Positions 37,346-50,708 of a stretch of 64,000 bases of DNA are shown here, one piece after another; the first letter of the stretch is position 1, and each line of letters starts with the position of its first letter. The notes beneath the pieces are model-generated. The model was not told where the DNA came from. It saw only the letters and a program-made list of their open reading frames with translations, and made no database searches. The position numbers were made by a program, and so were the translations under genes. The DNA is from Acanthopleura granulata (taxonomy: Eukaryota; Mollusca; Polyplacophora; Chitonida; Chitonidae): assembly GCA_016165875.1 (NCBI GenBank), contig JABBOT010000014.1, positions 15,854,931 through 15,918,930 of the forward strand, read 5' to 3'.

Positions 37346-38269
37346 TAACGTCACTATGTGTACTCTGCAGCCCTGCATTGTACATGTATTTGCCCTCTCT
37401 TTTCACTACAACCAGCCCCATAATATAAAGTAGCGTACAGTATGTCAAAACTGCACAACTCTAGTGTTCGCTACAACCGTTATGGATTTAATAACTGTAC
37501 CCTTTGGCCACCGCATTCCCTACATTGCATGTAACCTGGAAGTGAACTCTGCATTTACTAGTATTCCAGCCATGTGCAATATTAATATACCCCGTAACTG
37601 CATTGTATGTCCACTAGAGACATGTACTATTTGCATATACCCCACAACTAAACTCAGGGTCCCCTGCAGTCCTGTACTATATGCTTATTATGCCCCTTAA
37701 TTTTTTTTCTGTCCAGAACTGTATACTCTATGTACATACTAGTATAGTATATACACATTACAACTGCAGTTTGTGTCTACTACAGCCATGTAAGTGCTAT
37801 ATTCATATACCCCTTAACTGCACTATAAAATTCACACTTCTGCATATTTTACTCCCAAATTTCACACAATGCAATAGGAATGACATTCGAAAAATTATGA
37901 AATTTTCAAAATTACAGTTTTGTGAAAAGTTGGTCCAATATGGCCATGCATCTATCTGTTTCGGTATCTCGCATCTTTTAATTTACGCGTCTACCACAGG
38001 ATCAAAGATGAAGAACTACAAAAGACAGGCCCTTGGCCACTAATTGCTTTTGTTACATGTACCTTAGGGTGTCTTCTTTCCAGTGGTACCCGTCAGGTTT
38101 CGCTTTTCTACAAATAAGGTAATATTAGGGCCATAAAGCATTTTCCTCCATTAACCACAGTTGAGGCTAACAAAACAATCATTTGGCTCTGAAATCCACA
38201 TTTTTGTTTATCTCTCCCCCTTTCCCAGTTTCACAGACGTCGGGTTCATCAAGTGCTAAAAGACCAAGA

Positions 38270-38975
38270 TCGGAGGTCAAGTTAGGATTTTTTAAAGAAT
38301 TTTCAAAGTCAAGACCAGCGTTTCAATCCTTGTATTCGAGTTCAAGGTCAAGGTCAAATATGACATCGTCTTCGGAACTGCCGACTTCGATTACCTTTTT
38401 TCAACCCCTTATTTTCCCGACTTCCGGTGGCACAGACCCCTGAACACACAAAAACCACCTTGACCTTGATCTGATTGACCTCTAACCTTGATCTTCCAAT
38501 ATGTTTGTTCTGTAGTTTCTGTCCATGTGGGTACTACATTTGGACTAAATTGGAAGGTAAGTAAAGAATATGGAGTTTTGGACTCGACTTTCAGAAGGAC
38601 CCTTTTTGACGAAATCTCACAGGCTGGTAAACCTCAGCATGGCCTTCCAAATTCGTTGGAATGGACAGATTTTGGGCCACATTTGGGTCGATTTTCCGTT
38701 TCGAGTCCGATATTTTACATTTTGGGACCGAAAGTTTTGGGCGGCGAGGACGAGAATTGGGCCTGTCTAGTATGTCGCATTCGACCTTGACCTTCAAAAA
38801 CTGAAGGGAACGTGTGACCTTGACTTTGAAAATACCATGGTGTTTTCTTTACGTGTTTGATCTTAGACCTTGGCCGTTTGGTATTTGATGGCCCATTGCC
38901 TTTCTGACTACTCCTGGGCTGGAAAATAATGGGTGCGTTTGGATCGGGGTGTTAACGTCAAGGTCATCTCAACTA
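38270..38975. promoter_or_regulatory. Cluster of TCAAGGTCA-type words
   Basis: TCAAGGTCAAGGTCAAATAT lies near 38342-38361, with further forms GACCTTGATC and TGACCTTGAC on the other strand near 38460-38500, 38785-38830 and 38955. TCAAGGTCA is the extended half-site used by ERR and NR5A nuclear receptors. In mollusc DNA such words also occur as plain repeats, so the regulatory reading is weak. Confidence 0.25.
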
Positions 38976-39364
38976 TCAGAGGTACTCCATCTGAATACTT
39001 TAAAAGTTTTCGAGGACCCCGTTGCCGAACTGAGCTTAAACTATACGCTACTGGACATGGTACAATTGTATCCAAATTACATACATGCATGAACACCCCC
39101 ATAACCGAAGAACCTACATGTTCTCACTGCACTTTATATGTGCACAACCATTATGGACATTTATATACCCTATAACTGTAATCCTTGTACATTATATATG
39201 TATACTATTTGTACATTGTAACTTTACTTGACTGCACATCAAAATGCACGTCGCGTACACTGAAAACATATTACATTTCGTATGCATACGTGTATATTTA
39301 CTTCGCTCTGTCTACGCACTATAAGTATATATGTACGCTATTTGCAGAAGTTACATTTTACTAG

Positions 39365-42300
39365 TAAATAAGGTCAAATATCTTTTTAACATCATCGTCC
39401 GACTTCATTCGAAGCTAAAGTTTTAAAAAAACATCAATCAACACTTCCTTCCCAAGTGTCGACGGATTGTGGATTTCTGGAAACAGTTGCTCATCCCGTA
39501 TTTAAATCTATACGTGTTACAACTTTGGACTAAATCAGTTGGCTAAGAAGTGTGTATGCCGCAATCAAGAGGTTACGTTGACATGAAGTATAAAAGTCTA
39601 CGCATGTATGCAGAGTAAATAAATTTAAAATGCATTTTGGGGGTATATCGGTGTACGCGTTCACAGAAAAATATGCGTTTCACTAAGTAAATGTTAACTT
39701 GTCACAAAAACAAAGAACTGAGTCTAGGAAAAACAAATTTGTAAGAATCGTAAAAATGAAATCAAAGACTAAAAATTGGACTAAATTAAATAAAATAGTA
39801 GAAGTGCAAAGCACTTTCGGCAGGGGTCCACATCGTTTGTTGTCGTAGTTATCGTTTTACACATAAACATAGCGTAGCATAGCATCTGGCCCGTCTCTGT
39901 CCTTGGCGATCACAGCACCTGGCCAGATATGTACATTTCAGTTTGCTCGACAAGTGAGGTGCTGCCACTCCCTCCCATTAACCCGCCAGATCTGCCTCGG
40001 TCCAGTGCAGTTATGAGAGAGAGTGAGGACAAAGTGCACGTCTCTAGTAGGCGTTGTTAGGAGACTATGAACGTACGAAGTTGTCGTCTAAATAGTCAGA
40101 AAAAATAATCAGAGTTTTGTGCTGTTTTCTTGAAAGCAATTCACCAATTCAAAGCCATAGCGTACAGTTCGGTAGTAACTTTCCTGTCCGGCATCCTAAA
40201 GCCCGTGTCTTCCTTACGGACATGCATGGTTTAGGCCTGGAAAGAAACTGGAAACCGCGATATTTCTTTAACGGTTGAATTTGGCCTAATAGGAGTTGCA
40301 TTGATTTGACTCGCAATGACTCTAGGTACATGCGGGTGTAGAAATTTTGCTGACATTGCACCCTGGCTTTGGACTTGTATTATATTTGTTATAGCACGGG
40401 GGAATGCTGTCGGGATTGTTGAGAATTACCATGATGCTTTGCGAACAGGACTAGCTTAGGTGCCAACATTTAAAATTGTCTTAAAACCTATAGAGCGGAG
40501 GGCGGGTTGTTCATTTCTCGGTTGGAGTGACAGGCGGGCGAACTACGTCGCAAGTTACCCGCAGTACATCTATGGATGCGAAGTGAACGTGATCCGATCT
40601 ATCGAAAAGACAGACTTGCCTTTGGCTCAAAGTGACAAACGTTACTGATCAATAAATTTGCAAATGATCCACATAAATAATCAATGTAGGAAAAGAGAAG
40701 CTCCGGTTAAATGGTAATACAGTTACCTTCAAATTCTACGTTAAATGTACAGGCTGACATTTGTATTTCTGAAATGGGATGGTGTGATTTAAACATTTCC
40801 AGGGAGAAAACTATTAATCGTAGATCAAATCTATTGGCACACTACTGAAAGCGCAAACATTAAGCTACAACTTGGTACAAGTTTCAAATTTCTTTCGATT
40901 TACAGGCCATTGAAATGAAGTAACAAACAAAATTTTTTTTGACCAAATCTCGAAAAGTTACAAAGATGATCAAAGAACAAAGGAAGATTCAAACTCGGCG
41001 GCCGGAAATACATCAGTATGCGATAAAAAAAAATTGAAATTTCGAAACTAATTGTGATGCAACAATTTCTTCACCGGAAGTGAACGATTTTCTCAACTTT
41101 GTAACTAACAACAGTCTACCTGCATATTAAATTTTATGTCAATCCGCTCGCTAGATCCTGAGAAGATCATTATACTTTTACATATAAAAGTAAATATAGC
41201 CGCCAAAACACGTGACCTAGATAAACTGTAAAGTACATGGGAATTTCAGCGTTAATTTTCAAGTCAATCGGTTAAACGGTCTAGACTGAAACTTTCCCAC
41301 AAAATAGAATAAATAATAATGATAACCCGACTGATTTCAATAGGTGTTCCGCAGGTTAACCTGTGTAGACCACTAATAAGTGGAGGAAGGGGGAGGTTCA
41401 CACTAATGTAAGACTCAGGGTAATTGTCACTGTTAAATCATCAATCAGCTGAACCGTCTTTTAATACTATCAGTGAGATTTGAATGTTAGTAAATAAACA
41501 AATGGAAAGTACTACTTATAATTATCGATCCGTCAAGGACGCTCGTGAGGCCATTTGCGCAGCGACTTATCTTAAATTCCAAGAATGTCATGACCATATG
41601 TTCGGGTCAAATGTGAAATAGTTTGTCAGTAATTTGCCAAAATTTGGTGGTTTCCTCCAACCATAAAAAATATGCATCAGAATGAAAAATCTTTGAGTAT
41701 GGTGTCAAAAAACAATGAAATAAATACATACATACACAGTTTCGAAAGTAGGAAGCATCCGCAGAATTATTCAGTAGGCGTCACATACATACAGTTCATT
41801 CACCCTGTAATGTACAAGTAATGTCGAAGGAAAATTTAATGGTGGGAATAGTATTGTATGCCGCTGTGATTGCTTTTGTTTACTGTTTTGGGGACTTTAC
41901 TACATGCGCACTGAGTACAAACGTTTATTTTGGTTTTAGGTCCGAACGTGGGAGCTTCAGACAACACGTGTTAGGACCGATGCCTGATTGAGGCCCCGTG
42001 AAGTTCAGCGGAAACGTTAAGGTCAATAACATGTATCCATGTAGCCCCGGTCGCCATCCCCCCCACCCTCGCCCCCAAAAAAAGCTTGGCGGCATCGTAC
42101 ATTTCGAGGGAAGTTCATTTATGTTATTATCGACATCTGTATAGTCTGATACAGGCAAAAAGATAACTTGTCTAACAAAATCGTAGTGAGAAGTGAAGTG
42201 GCATAATGTATATATATATGTATGCACAGAGCGAGGATTACAAATACTGCGGTACTCTGGCTGAAGTGTTCACAGATTTGTCCAAACCAGGTGTGCACTC

Positions 42301-42870
42301 CACTTTACAGTGAAGTTGTTCTATTACCCTCCCTCTACACAATAGTTTTCTGTAGTTTTCTCTCCTATCGGCAGACGGAAGACTCTGGATGCAAAGAATG
42401 TTATGTTGGTTGATTTTATTTCAGTGACAGTGCATATAAACTGGGGTGTACCTCATATTTCTTTAACTTAACTTGCACATTTTCAGGTAAGTAAGTGAGA
42501 TGGATGAAACAGCCGAGCTGGTTTTGGTTACATAACAGCTATAGCATGACCGCCGTTGTGGTAGAACATAGCGGTGTGTTGAGCATAGCCTTGCCAGTCC
42601 CAGTGAGAGCTTGTGCAACTGGCTCTTCCATCAGTTTGGAGAAAAAAGCAGAAGTTCTTGAAACAAATGTGGTCTGAATTTTAAAAGAGGGCCGGTAGAA
42701 TAAATATAGTAAACATATAGTATGAAACTGGAAAATTATAAACAAAATGTTAACTGCAAAGACCTTAAGTAATGATTTTAGCCCACCCCTCCCCCTCTTC
42801 ACAGTTCTGCGACAGGGATGAAATAAAATAGCCTCTCTGCTTGGTGAACGTAGAAATTATCCTGGGTTGA
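39365..42870. other. Stretch without recognised genes
   Basis: Only a SINE tail near 41640-41738 and scattered short open frames were seen. It lies upstream of the + strand SET exons, so the promoter and first exon of that gene may be here. Confidence 0.35.
41640..41738 (+). repeat. SINE family A, 3' fragment
   Basis: TGGTGGTTTCCTCCAACCAT, then ATCTTTGAGTATGGTGTC and CAATGAAATAAATACATACA. It is strongly diverged. Confidence 0.6.
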
Positions 42871-42889
42871 CATTGTTGAGTTGTGAGGC

Positions 42890-43048
42890 CACGATCTTGT
42901 ACAAGATGGAAACTAAGGGCAAACGAAGATCTACTACAGCAATTGATAAAAAAACGGGCCCTGGAAATCCTGCAGTATGTTCACAGTCATCTGGAATTGT
43001 CCGTTGATCCAGATGGATTTTTGATTCGGTACTTTGACTCGTATAACG
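42890..43048 (+). CDS. Exon preceding the + strand SET domain
   Basis: The frame reads NEDLLQQLIKKRALEILQYV, then a DPDGFLIRYFDSYN end with a consensus donor (G|GTAAGT) in phase 1. The - strand SET gene has the same arrangement: an LEEAL helix, PPGFQVRFIDENI and a phase 1 donor. That equivalence supports a real exon. The start is uncertain; an acceptor-like ACAAG ends at 42905. Confidence 0.55.
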
Positions 43049-43232
43049 GTAAGTACGATTAACTTCCAACAAGCAGACTCTTAAATTCAAACATGTACAT
43101 AAATTATTTCTTCGGCTGTAGCCTTCGTATCTGTATGCAGGCCCGCCCGAAAAGTGCGGCCTAAGGATGCATGTGGTCGGTTATATATTTACAGACCGTT
43201 GATTTTCACCTTACCCAATGATAAAGTATTCT

Positions 43233-43302
43233 GTTTTTTTTTTTGAGGGGGGGTTGTTGTTTTTTGTTGTTTGTTTGTTTGTTTGTTTGTTTTTGTTTTG
43301 TT
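43233..43302 (+). repeat. (GTTT)n microsatellite
   Basis: A poly-T run, a G8 run and then about eight TTTG units. It lies in the intron between the two SET exons. Confidence 0.85.
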
Positions 43303-43735
43303 TGACCCTTATGAAAACAGAGCGGCGAATAAAGGGTAATTCTGAGACTGACAGGAAAAGTAGCGTTGTAAATGGGGGAACGGGAGAGGAAGCCTATTGG
43401 CAATGGCGAGTGTAAATGTTTTGGAAAATGAACAAGGGTGTTGTTCGGTTGATTGCGGTTGACATCCACAGTTAGTCGTTGAGCACACCTCACAGACTTG
43501 TGTGAAAAGCAGACCTTTTGGTTATAGTTAAGATGAGGTTGATGGGCGTGTCGCTTTCCAAGTGGTAGGCCGATGTGACGTCAGTTCATTCATGCTTCCC
43601 TGAATGAGTCTTGTTGAACGCTGACTGTAGCATAGAGGATCCCCTGAATTTGTTACAGAATTTGTCAACTCCCATTCGAAGCGTAAAAGACATGTAAGTG
43701 AAAGCTAAATCAAAATGTCCTGATGCTGTTGACTG

Positions 43736-43898
43736 GTTATGGAGTGTTCACTCTGAAAGAAATTCAACCAGACTCTTTTCTCATGGAGCACAAGGGTGAC
43801 ATTTTAACATACCAAGAAGCATTGAAAAGGGAGGCCATGTACAGTGCAGATGAAGGAAGCTTTCTGTATTTCTTCATATATTCTGGCAAGAAGATGTG
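43736..43898 (+). pseudogene. First half of a KMT5A-like SET domain, acceptor lost
   Basis: The exon encodes GYGVFTLKEIQPDSFLMEHK, GDILTYQEALKREAMY and a YFFIYSGKKMW end with a phase 2 donor (TG|GTTTGT). This is the same phase and nearly the same length as the - strand SET exon (163 versus 166 bases). The bases at the expected acceptor are TG instead of AG, although a pyrimidine-biased stretch precedes them. I could not find the second half of the domain (NHS and YDYG motifs) between here and 49.6 kb. It looks like a decayed or truncated SET copy. Confidence 0.62.
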
Positions 43899-43989
43899 GT
43901 TTGTATCAAGAACAATTTTAAATTCGTGTGTACATTATTTCTTTAGTCCATAATATTTACATGTATACTAACCGCATATATATGGTTGG

Positions 43990-44150
43990 TGTATGCCATA
44001 CTCAAGAATATTTCTCTAACACGACGGCGGCCAGCATTATGGTGGAAACCCGCGGCCATTCGCGGGTTGCTGGCAAACTGTCCCACATACAGCCGGTGAG
44101 GAAGCCAGCATGAGCTGGACTTGAACTCACAGGGACCGCATTGGTGAGAG
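43990..44150 (-). repeat. SINE family A, reverse
   Basis: TACTCAAGAATATTTCTC, then ACGGCGGCCAGCATTATGGT, GCGGGTTGCTGGCAAACTG and CTTGAACTCACAGGGACC. It follows directly after the SET half-domain. Confidence 0.75.
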
Positions 44151-45779
44151 GCATGGGGTAATAGCCAAGTTTATACATTGTATTTACATATACACTGTAT
44201 GTAATTGCCATGAATATATTTGGCTACACATATGTATATTTGAGACAAAGGACATTGGGCATATAATAAACGCATTTACTAGCACCAACACATTTTGTTT
44301 CACAGAGACATGGTGTGAAAACATCATCAAAATAACATGGCAGTTTTGATGCAGAATTCTGTTTCACGGCCTCAGTTTCAAGAGTAGGTTACAGTAACAT
44401 TTGTAACTTACATATACCAATGCTATGCAGATTGTTCCGTTGTAAAACATACCATAATTTCTAGTTATTATCAGGCATAATTCTCAGAATATTGTCCAAT
44501 GTTGCTCACTTTCCTATCCCTTCCCATGTTATCTTTCACCTTCTCGTCTGCTTGCTGCTGCCTCAAGCAGGTGAAGTGCCCAGATGTATGCGGTCTCTGT
44601 ATGCCTGACACAGGTGTATCAGTATTTCTGCAGCTGTCAACATGGTTTTTGCAGAAGACATCGTGCATTAAATGCATACATACATATATTTGACACTTCA
44701 CTGAAATACTTGCTGTGTATGTGGGAGGCGTGTGGCATACGTATTGTATGCAGTAGATGTACATGTACAAGCTGAATTTTTGTTGCAGAAGGAAGCTTAA
44801 TTTGAAGTTGATTTCATGGTCTTCTGGTTATCAGTGCTGAAAACTTACTCAAACTGGGCATAGAAACTATTTTAAAGACATTTTTATCTAATGCTTTCTG
44901 GAGTAGAAAAGCGATACATTGATATTTCCTTTCAACTATAAATTTAATCACATAGACTAACCAAAGGAATGTGGTCCTCTCTCTTGTTGGTAAATACTGA
45001 TGGAGTGCTCAGAATGTTAGGGACTGGGAGTTTTTAACTGTGTCTAATTCCACTTAATTCAGGGATCGCCACACTGGATATATGAACAGTTGCAAGTGAA
45101 ATATATAGTTGATTACATATACCACATGTACTGAAATGTAACATGATTGGATGCTGATTTTATTCATGCCTAGAACATTTGTAACGTCTTTTCGTTATCA
45201 CAGAAAACTGTTGACTGCTTCTCTTTACATGAATCCGTCCTAATTTTATATTTGTATATTTTCTTAGTTCTTTGCGGGTTTGTCCTTCTTGTAATCTAGT
45301 CTTGAGTTTATTGACCCAAAACGCTCATTTCGGTAGATGGTTGATAATTTGGTAGTTATTAAAAACTATATATTCTTCATTACAAATAGGCTGAATTTCG
45401 TGAAGATTTTCATTCTCTACACACTTATCTGCCCTTGATGGCCCTTAGTGTATATACTGGTGACATGCCGTTTTGTGCAGAAATCAACTCTGCTAATCTG
45501 CCACGCCCAATTACGATGGGATTAGTTTTCATGCCTTCCCATCAGTTTCCTCCTTGTGATGAAAATGGATAATGGCTATACAACACTCACCAGATTCATC
45601 TTTTTATTTGCATCATTTTTTATACCACATCATTCAGTTAAGTAAAGTGAAAAATGGAACTGGAACAGTTCACCGTTAAGCTACTTTTGCAAGTTTTTGA
45701 AACATGTTCATCAATAAAATAATCATGTTTTATAAATTTTCACTGGGAAGAAATTGCCCATGCACATGTATGCAGGAAT

Positions 45780-46190
45780 CTACAGCTGTACTGGGTACAG
45801 TTGTAGAGTATATACTTGTACATATAGTACATGGCTGCTACAGCTACACTGGGTACAGTTATAGGGTATATACTTGTACATATAGTACATGGCTGCTACA
45901 GCTATACTGGGTACAGTTAGGGGTATATACTTGTACATATAGTGCATGGCTGCTACAGCTACACTGGGTACAGTTGTAGGGTATATATTTGTACATATAG
46001 TACATGGCTGCTACAGCTACACTAGGTATAGTTGTGGGGTATATACTTGTACATACAGTACATGGCTGTAGTCACACCTTGTACAGTTGTGGGGTATATC
46101 CTTGTACATACAGTACATGGCTGTAGTCACACCTTGTACAGTTGTGGGGCATATACTTGTGCATACAGTACATGGCTGTAGTCACAGCCT
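45780..46190 (+). repeat. 58-bp minisatellite, tight array (about 7 units)
   Basis: AGCTACACTGGGTACAGTTA, GGGTATATACTTGTACATAT and AGTACATGGCTGCTAC recur at near 58-base spacing. The last two units are variant (AGTCACACCTTGTACAG). It is the reverse-complement partner of the 34.7-39.4 kb domain. Confidence 0.9.
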
Positions 46191-46199
46191 GTGTGTGTT

Positions 46200-49100
46200 T
46201 CTATCCATGCCAATGTACCTAATTTTCTTACAGGGCAAATTTTCAGTGGGAAAAGGTATTATGTGCTTGTGTTAATGATTTTATGATCTTGCTTTTTAGC
46301 TTTCAACTTTTCTCGATTTTGTCTCTGTCTGCATCCATGTGCAAACAGTTTGAAGGATTCATGAAATGTAGAAACTATTACATGTTATTTGTGCACATTC
46401 ACTGTTTAAGGTAATGAAAAATATAAGTTGAAAACTGGTAGTAACAGCAAATAAGCAGCTCAGTAAGTAGGTTGGTTATGTCATATTTTGGACTTCCCAT
46501 CAGTATCCTTCAACATTAGCGTCTGAAACGTATCTTTTAACTACAGGGATTTAGTGTCATTTCCATGTACCTTATGCACACAGTGGTCGGAATTATAGCC
46601 ATGGTATAATTTCATTCAAGTGATGCATTAAGTGTTGGATGGTTTTTAATGTGCAGATTGAAATGGAAATTTCAGTGTGAAGTAATTAAAAGTTGATTAT
46701 TTTTGACAGTACAAAACATCGTGAGACAAACTGATTGCCTGCCATGCATTGATACACCTGTTGAGAGAAAGTAAATGTAGATATTATTCGTGGCCGATTG
46801 TGATACAAATGACTTTCTTGAATTTTATTTGAGGTCTGTGCAAGCAAAGACCATTGAGATTGATGCCCTTGCTGTTCTCATATGTACAAATACATTCACG
46901 GTTTTTACATATAAATGGAGCCAAACCACTGTGTTTTTAACATTTTTAGCATGGACTATTAATGCATTCAAAATGGACGTGTAAGTGAAAAATGATGCCA
47001 AATCACATACTGGAGTTGCCCCAGCAATTATGAACAGCATATCATGCAGAATGTCTTATACTAAATACTGAGTGCAACAAATATTTATGTTTCATGAATA
47101 CTCCAAGAAATGAGATATATGTGCTATATATGTGTATGTGTACTGCAGTTCAGTATTTGCATTTTATTTTGTTGTATTCACCAAGTTCACATGTTACATT
47201 TAAAATGCTTTTTGTGCAGTATGTGTACCATGAAATAAGCCCAGTGTGTTTGCTTTGTATTGTCCATACTTTTTATTTGTTAACTTTTGCTGAGATATTA
47301 ATTGCCATTGAGAGTACATCTGTTAAGAGACACTCCAACTCCAGCTGCATGAGCTATATGATAGAGGGTTAAATTAGCTTGAAGGTCAGCTGATATCCAC
47401 AGAGTGTTTTCACATGAAGAAAGAAAACTTAGATACTTACCATACCTGTTGCTCGGTCAGATGGTTATGATGTTTGAGCTGTGAAAAAGATTACCGTTTC
47501 CTGAGTGATACTCTTTCTAGATTGCATCAAGAACATATGCTGGTGGAGTGTGAACATTATGACAATCGTTGAGGTTGTCTTTCACCAGTATGGATGCAGA
47601 TATGTGCAGAACTATATCACATCTCAAAGAGTAATTTTCCAAAGATGGTGTGTTCTGGGGACTCATTCATGTTATTGCATCCTGTTGCACATAAAAGTAC
47701 TCAACCCCCCTCCATCAGGAAAGAGGAAATTAAACTCCTTTCATTTCATAAGTGAGACTTAGTTGTACAGTTTATTGCTTACTCAGTCAACTAGAATGTC
47801 ACGTACAGATCTAACAAACGTTCCAGTTAACATTCTAACATTTGCTGTTTGTCCTACACAGCGAATAGCACAAGGTACAAACTACGTTTTGCATGATTGT
47901 GTGTTCATATTTCATGGTCTGGCCATGTGCTGAGTATTTATCTCAGAATATCTATAAAGATACTTTGTTAACTTATTCAGAAGTCTATGCACACGATTTC
48001 ACCATTGCAAAGGTTACTTTGTGCCACATTGGTTGCAAATATTACATCGATTTAATGGCCAAAAACGGGATTAATTTACCACACGGCAAGGACGCTAACC
48101 AGAATTGTCTGGCAACACAGGTTCCGCTACAGAAAAGGGAAATAACGTTTAGATGCACATAACCATTGCATAATGTGCAATAGCTACTGTCGCCCTGTCA
48201 CACTTGTAACATGTATCATTAGTTACATGGATACTGAGTGAAAGAATATGAAACTGTGTAGTATGTAAACCTCGTGTAGGCTGTAGGAGGCTTTTTGATC
48301 CCATATGGTTTCGTATCCTTTCACTCAGTAAACATGTAACGAATTTATCCCACGAAAGACCCCAAAATTACACTGAAATTTCTTTCTTGAAAATGAAAGA
48401 AGCTTCAACAGTTATTTCCTGTTGTGTTGAGGAGCTTTGAATTAATGAGCAGTAATCTGGGAATTAATGATGCAATAATGGAATTGACAATGTTCATTCA
48501 ACTTACTTTTGTAAGGCATCGTTGGTGTCATTGTTGCGTCTCATTGTAACTGTTACATCATGGCATTCTCCCTCCTGTTGAGTCATCAGATGCATATAGC
48601 ATCTGCTGCAAGGTATATAGATATACACATCTGCCACATGACCATTGCTGTCCAATCAATAGCAGAGGATCTTGCGTGATGCAGGATAAATTTCTGTATA
48701 GGTAGTGGATGGGTACAGTGTGGGGTTGATAGGCTCTCTACCCTATACTATACCCACATGTGGTGGGTTCGACATAAGGCATGAACAGGACATTTGCGCA
48801 TCCTTACAAATACATGCTTTATTCTCTCACTGTTTAAGAGCTACTTTAATGTGAAAACATCTGTGTCTTAAAGCAAGGTGAATTCATAAATACTAGAATA
48901 GTCTGGATTCCTTTCCTAAATTGTGAAAATATTGCGGCAAACTGAAATTGATATTATGCATTTCGTCAGAGTAAACGGAAACAAAATATTTCTGTCCCTT
49001 CCACTTTTGCCTGGTGTGACATCGCCCACAAACACCTGACGTCATCAATCGCTGACGTGCATCCACAAATGACGCTCCCCTTACAAATGCACTTGACGTC

Positions 49101-49600
49101 ACCTCAGCATAAATGCCTTACTCAACGTCACATCTTCCTGATTAGAGGTAATACAGGGAATATTATCACGTCACATCAGGAAAATTTTTTGGATACAGCC
49201 GAAGATTTTGGTTTTTCAGCGAATCTTCAGTTATATGGGTTAATTTGTGTTATTCATCAGAATCCTTTTGAAACATGGTGTAGGCTTACTCCGTAGGTTT
49301 TCTTTCATATCACTGTAATATTTCTACACAATTTGTGTTCTTATCAGAGTGGCACTTTAAGCTCTCATTTGCTGTGTGCCAGGAAGGGAAGGTTCGTTTA
49401 AGTAACATGCGCACTCCAGGTTCCTTAAACTGACACTGTGTAATTTAAAAATTGCTGAATGTGGCATGTAAATTGCACAACATTAAAATAAATAAATGAA
49501 TGTACTTACATCTGATAACAAGTTTTTTGTTTCTTTTGTTGCAAAATTCTTAACCAAGCATTTTTTTTATTCAAGTCTGATTTGCCAATTTCACATTTTC
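46200..49600. other. Stretch without recognised features
   Basis: Only short open frames without convincing splice borders. This is where the missing second half of the + strand SET domain or linker exons would be expected, and I did not find them. Confidence 0.35.
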
Positions 49601-49605
49601 TACAG

Positions 49606-49721
49606 GAATATTGCTACTCATAGTCGTTGTGAGGACAGTTACAGCAGTGAAGACGATGATGATGATGATGCTGATGATTACACTATGGGAGAATCCAGTT
49701 CTGAATCAGAAATAAGTGAAG
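49606..49721 (+). pseudogene. Gene 2 exon a: Ser/Asp/Glu-rich linker
   Basis: The acceptor is a good TTTCTACAG. The exon reads SRCEDSYSSE followed by a run of six Asp encoded by a GAT repeat, then GESSSESEISE and a phase 1 donor. It begins in phase 2, the same phase in which the + strand SET half-exon ends, so a direct SET-to-linker splice is formally possible. Confidence 0.6.
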
Positions 49722-50708
49722 GTATGGTAGTGAGGTCATACTTCTTTACAAATTAATCCACATGGATTATCAGAGGTTGATAAAGACCATAGGAACAGTT
49801 CTCTTTATTTGACAGCAAGAAATGCACATTTGTTATTTGTTTAGTAGTTGGATGGTGTGTTTGCAGTAGGAAATCTTTTGTATGTAAGCAGCATATCATT
49901 CTTAGACATCACAATTGTTTATAGTCTTTGCTAAAGACAGGTGAAATGCAGATATACCACAACAATCCCTTGCCCGACATATTAGGACAGTTTTCATGCT
50001 GTGCGCGGTCCTATCTAATATTGTCCTGCCATTGTGGCCGGACTATACTGCCATGGTCCAATCATCATACGCGGATCCAAGATCCACTCCCTCCTACCAT
50101 CGTGACGCGATTGCCAGGCCATGGTTGACCCACCATGGTGCCATCTTGGGCGTACGATCCTGCCACCCGGGTCTGAATTTACCAGCGTTTTGATGCTTTG
50201 TTTGTTATGAACCTATTTATGGCAAATCCACCATTCTCAGCTGTTTCTGGCTGGATTCTAACCTGTACTGTAGCGTCTGTGTTTGTAGCCTATTGCTGGG
50301 TACTTCAGATAAAAGCTTTTATGTAAGGAGCGCATATAATGCAGAGTGCTAGTAAGATAGAGGCAAATGAAGCTGTGATGTCAACAATATAGGCAGAGAT
50401 GTCTTTTAGTGCTGAAAAATGCCTACATATCTATAGAACTACATTGTACATGTTACAGGCAAGGTGAAGGTACATTTTATATCTGTTTTCATGTCATAAA
50501 ATCATCCAGTGATCATTTGCCCACGATGGTACCATGATGGTGCCATGATACACACCTCCTGATCGGATCGTATGGCCATGATGTACTGACAATCAATCAC
50601 CATCCAACCTTGGTGGACCCACCATTTGTGACCCAGGAAGTCAAGATGGGCGTAGCATATTTGGTTAGGATGCAGCTGTAAAGTACATAAGTGGTATATA
50701 AGTGTCGT

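Larger units (their letters stand above)
34690..39360 (+). repeat. Large degenerate minisatellite domain (unit about 58 bp)
   Basis: Strings such as ACTGCACTTTGTGTCTACTA, CAGCCATGTACTATATG and TATATACCCCATAACTGCA recur throughout, spaced roughly 50-60 bases and strongly diverged. The array is broken up by SINEs (35.4, 36.1, 36.6, 36.9 and 37.1 kb) and by a unique segment at 37.85-39.05 kb. Its reverse complement matches the tight array at 45.8-46.2 kb. Confidence 0.72.

Noticed and set aside
42539..42802. Open frame on the - strand with a hydrophobic stretch
   Set aside because: No splice borders, homologue or signal was recognised, and it lies just upstream of the + strand SET exons without any supporting context.
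45780..46190. CRISPR-like array of direct repeats
   Set aside because: Units are contiguous 58-bp repeats with no unique spacers, in a eukaryotic genome.
49975..50165. GC-richer stretch with CCATGGTCC and GCCATGG words, partly echoed at 50.52-50.65 kb
   Set aside because: The similarity between the two places is limited to short words, and no repeat unit or gene could be defined.
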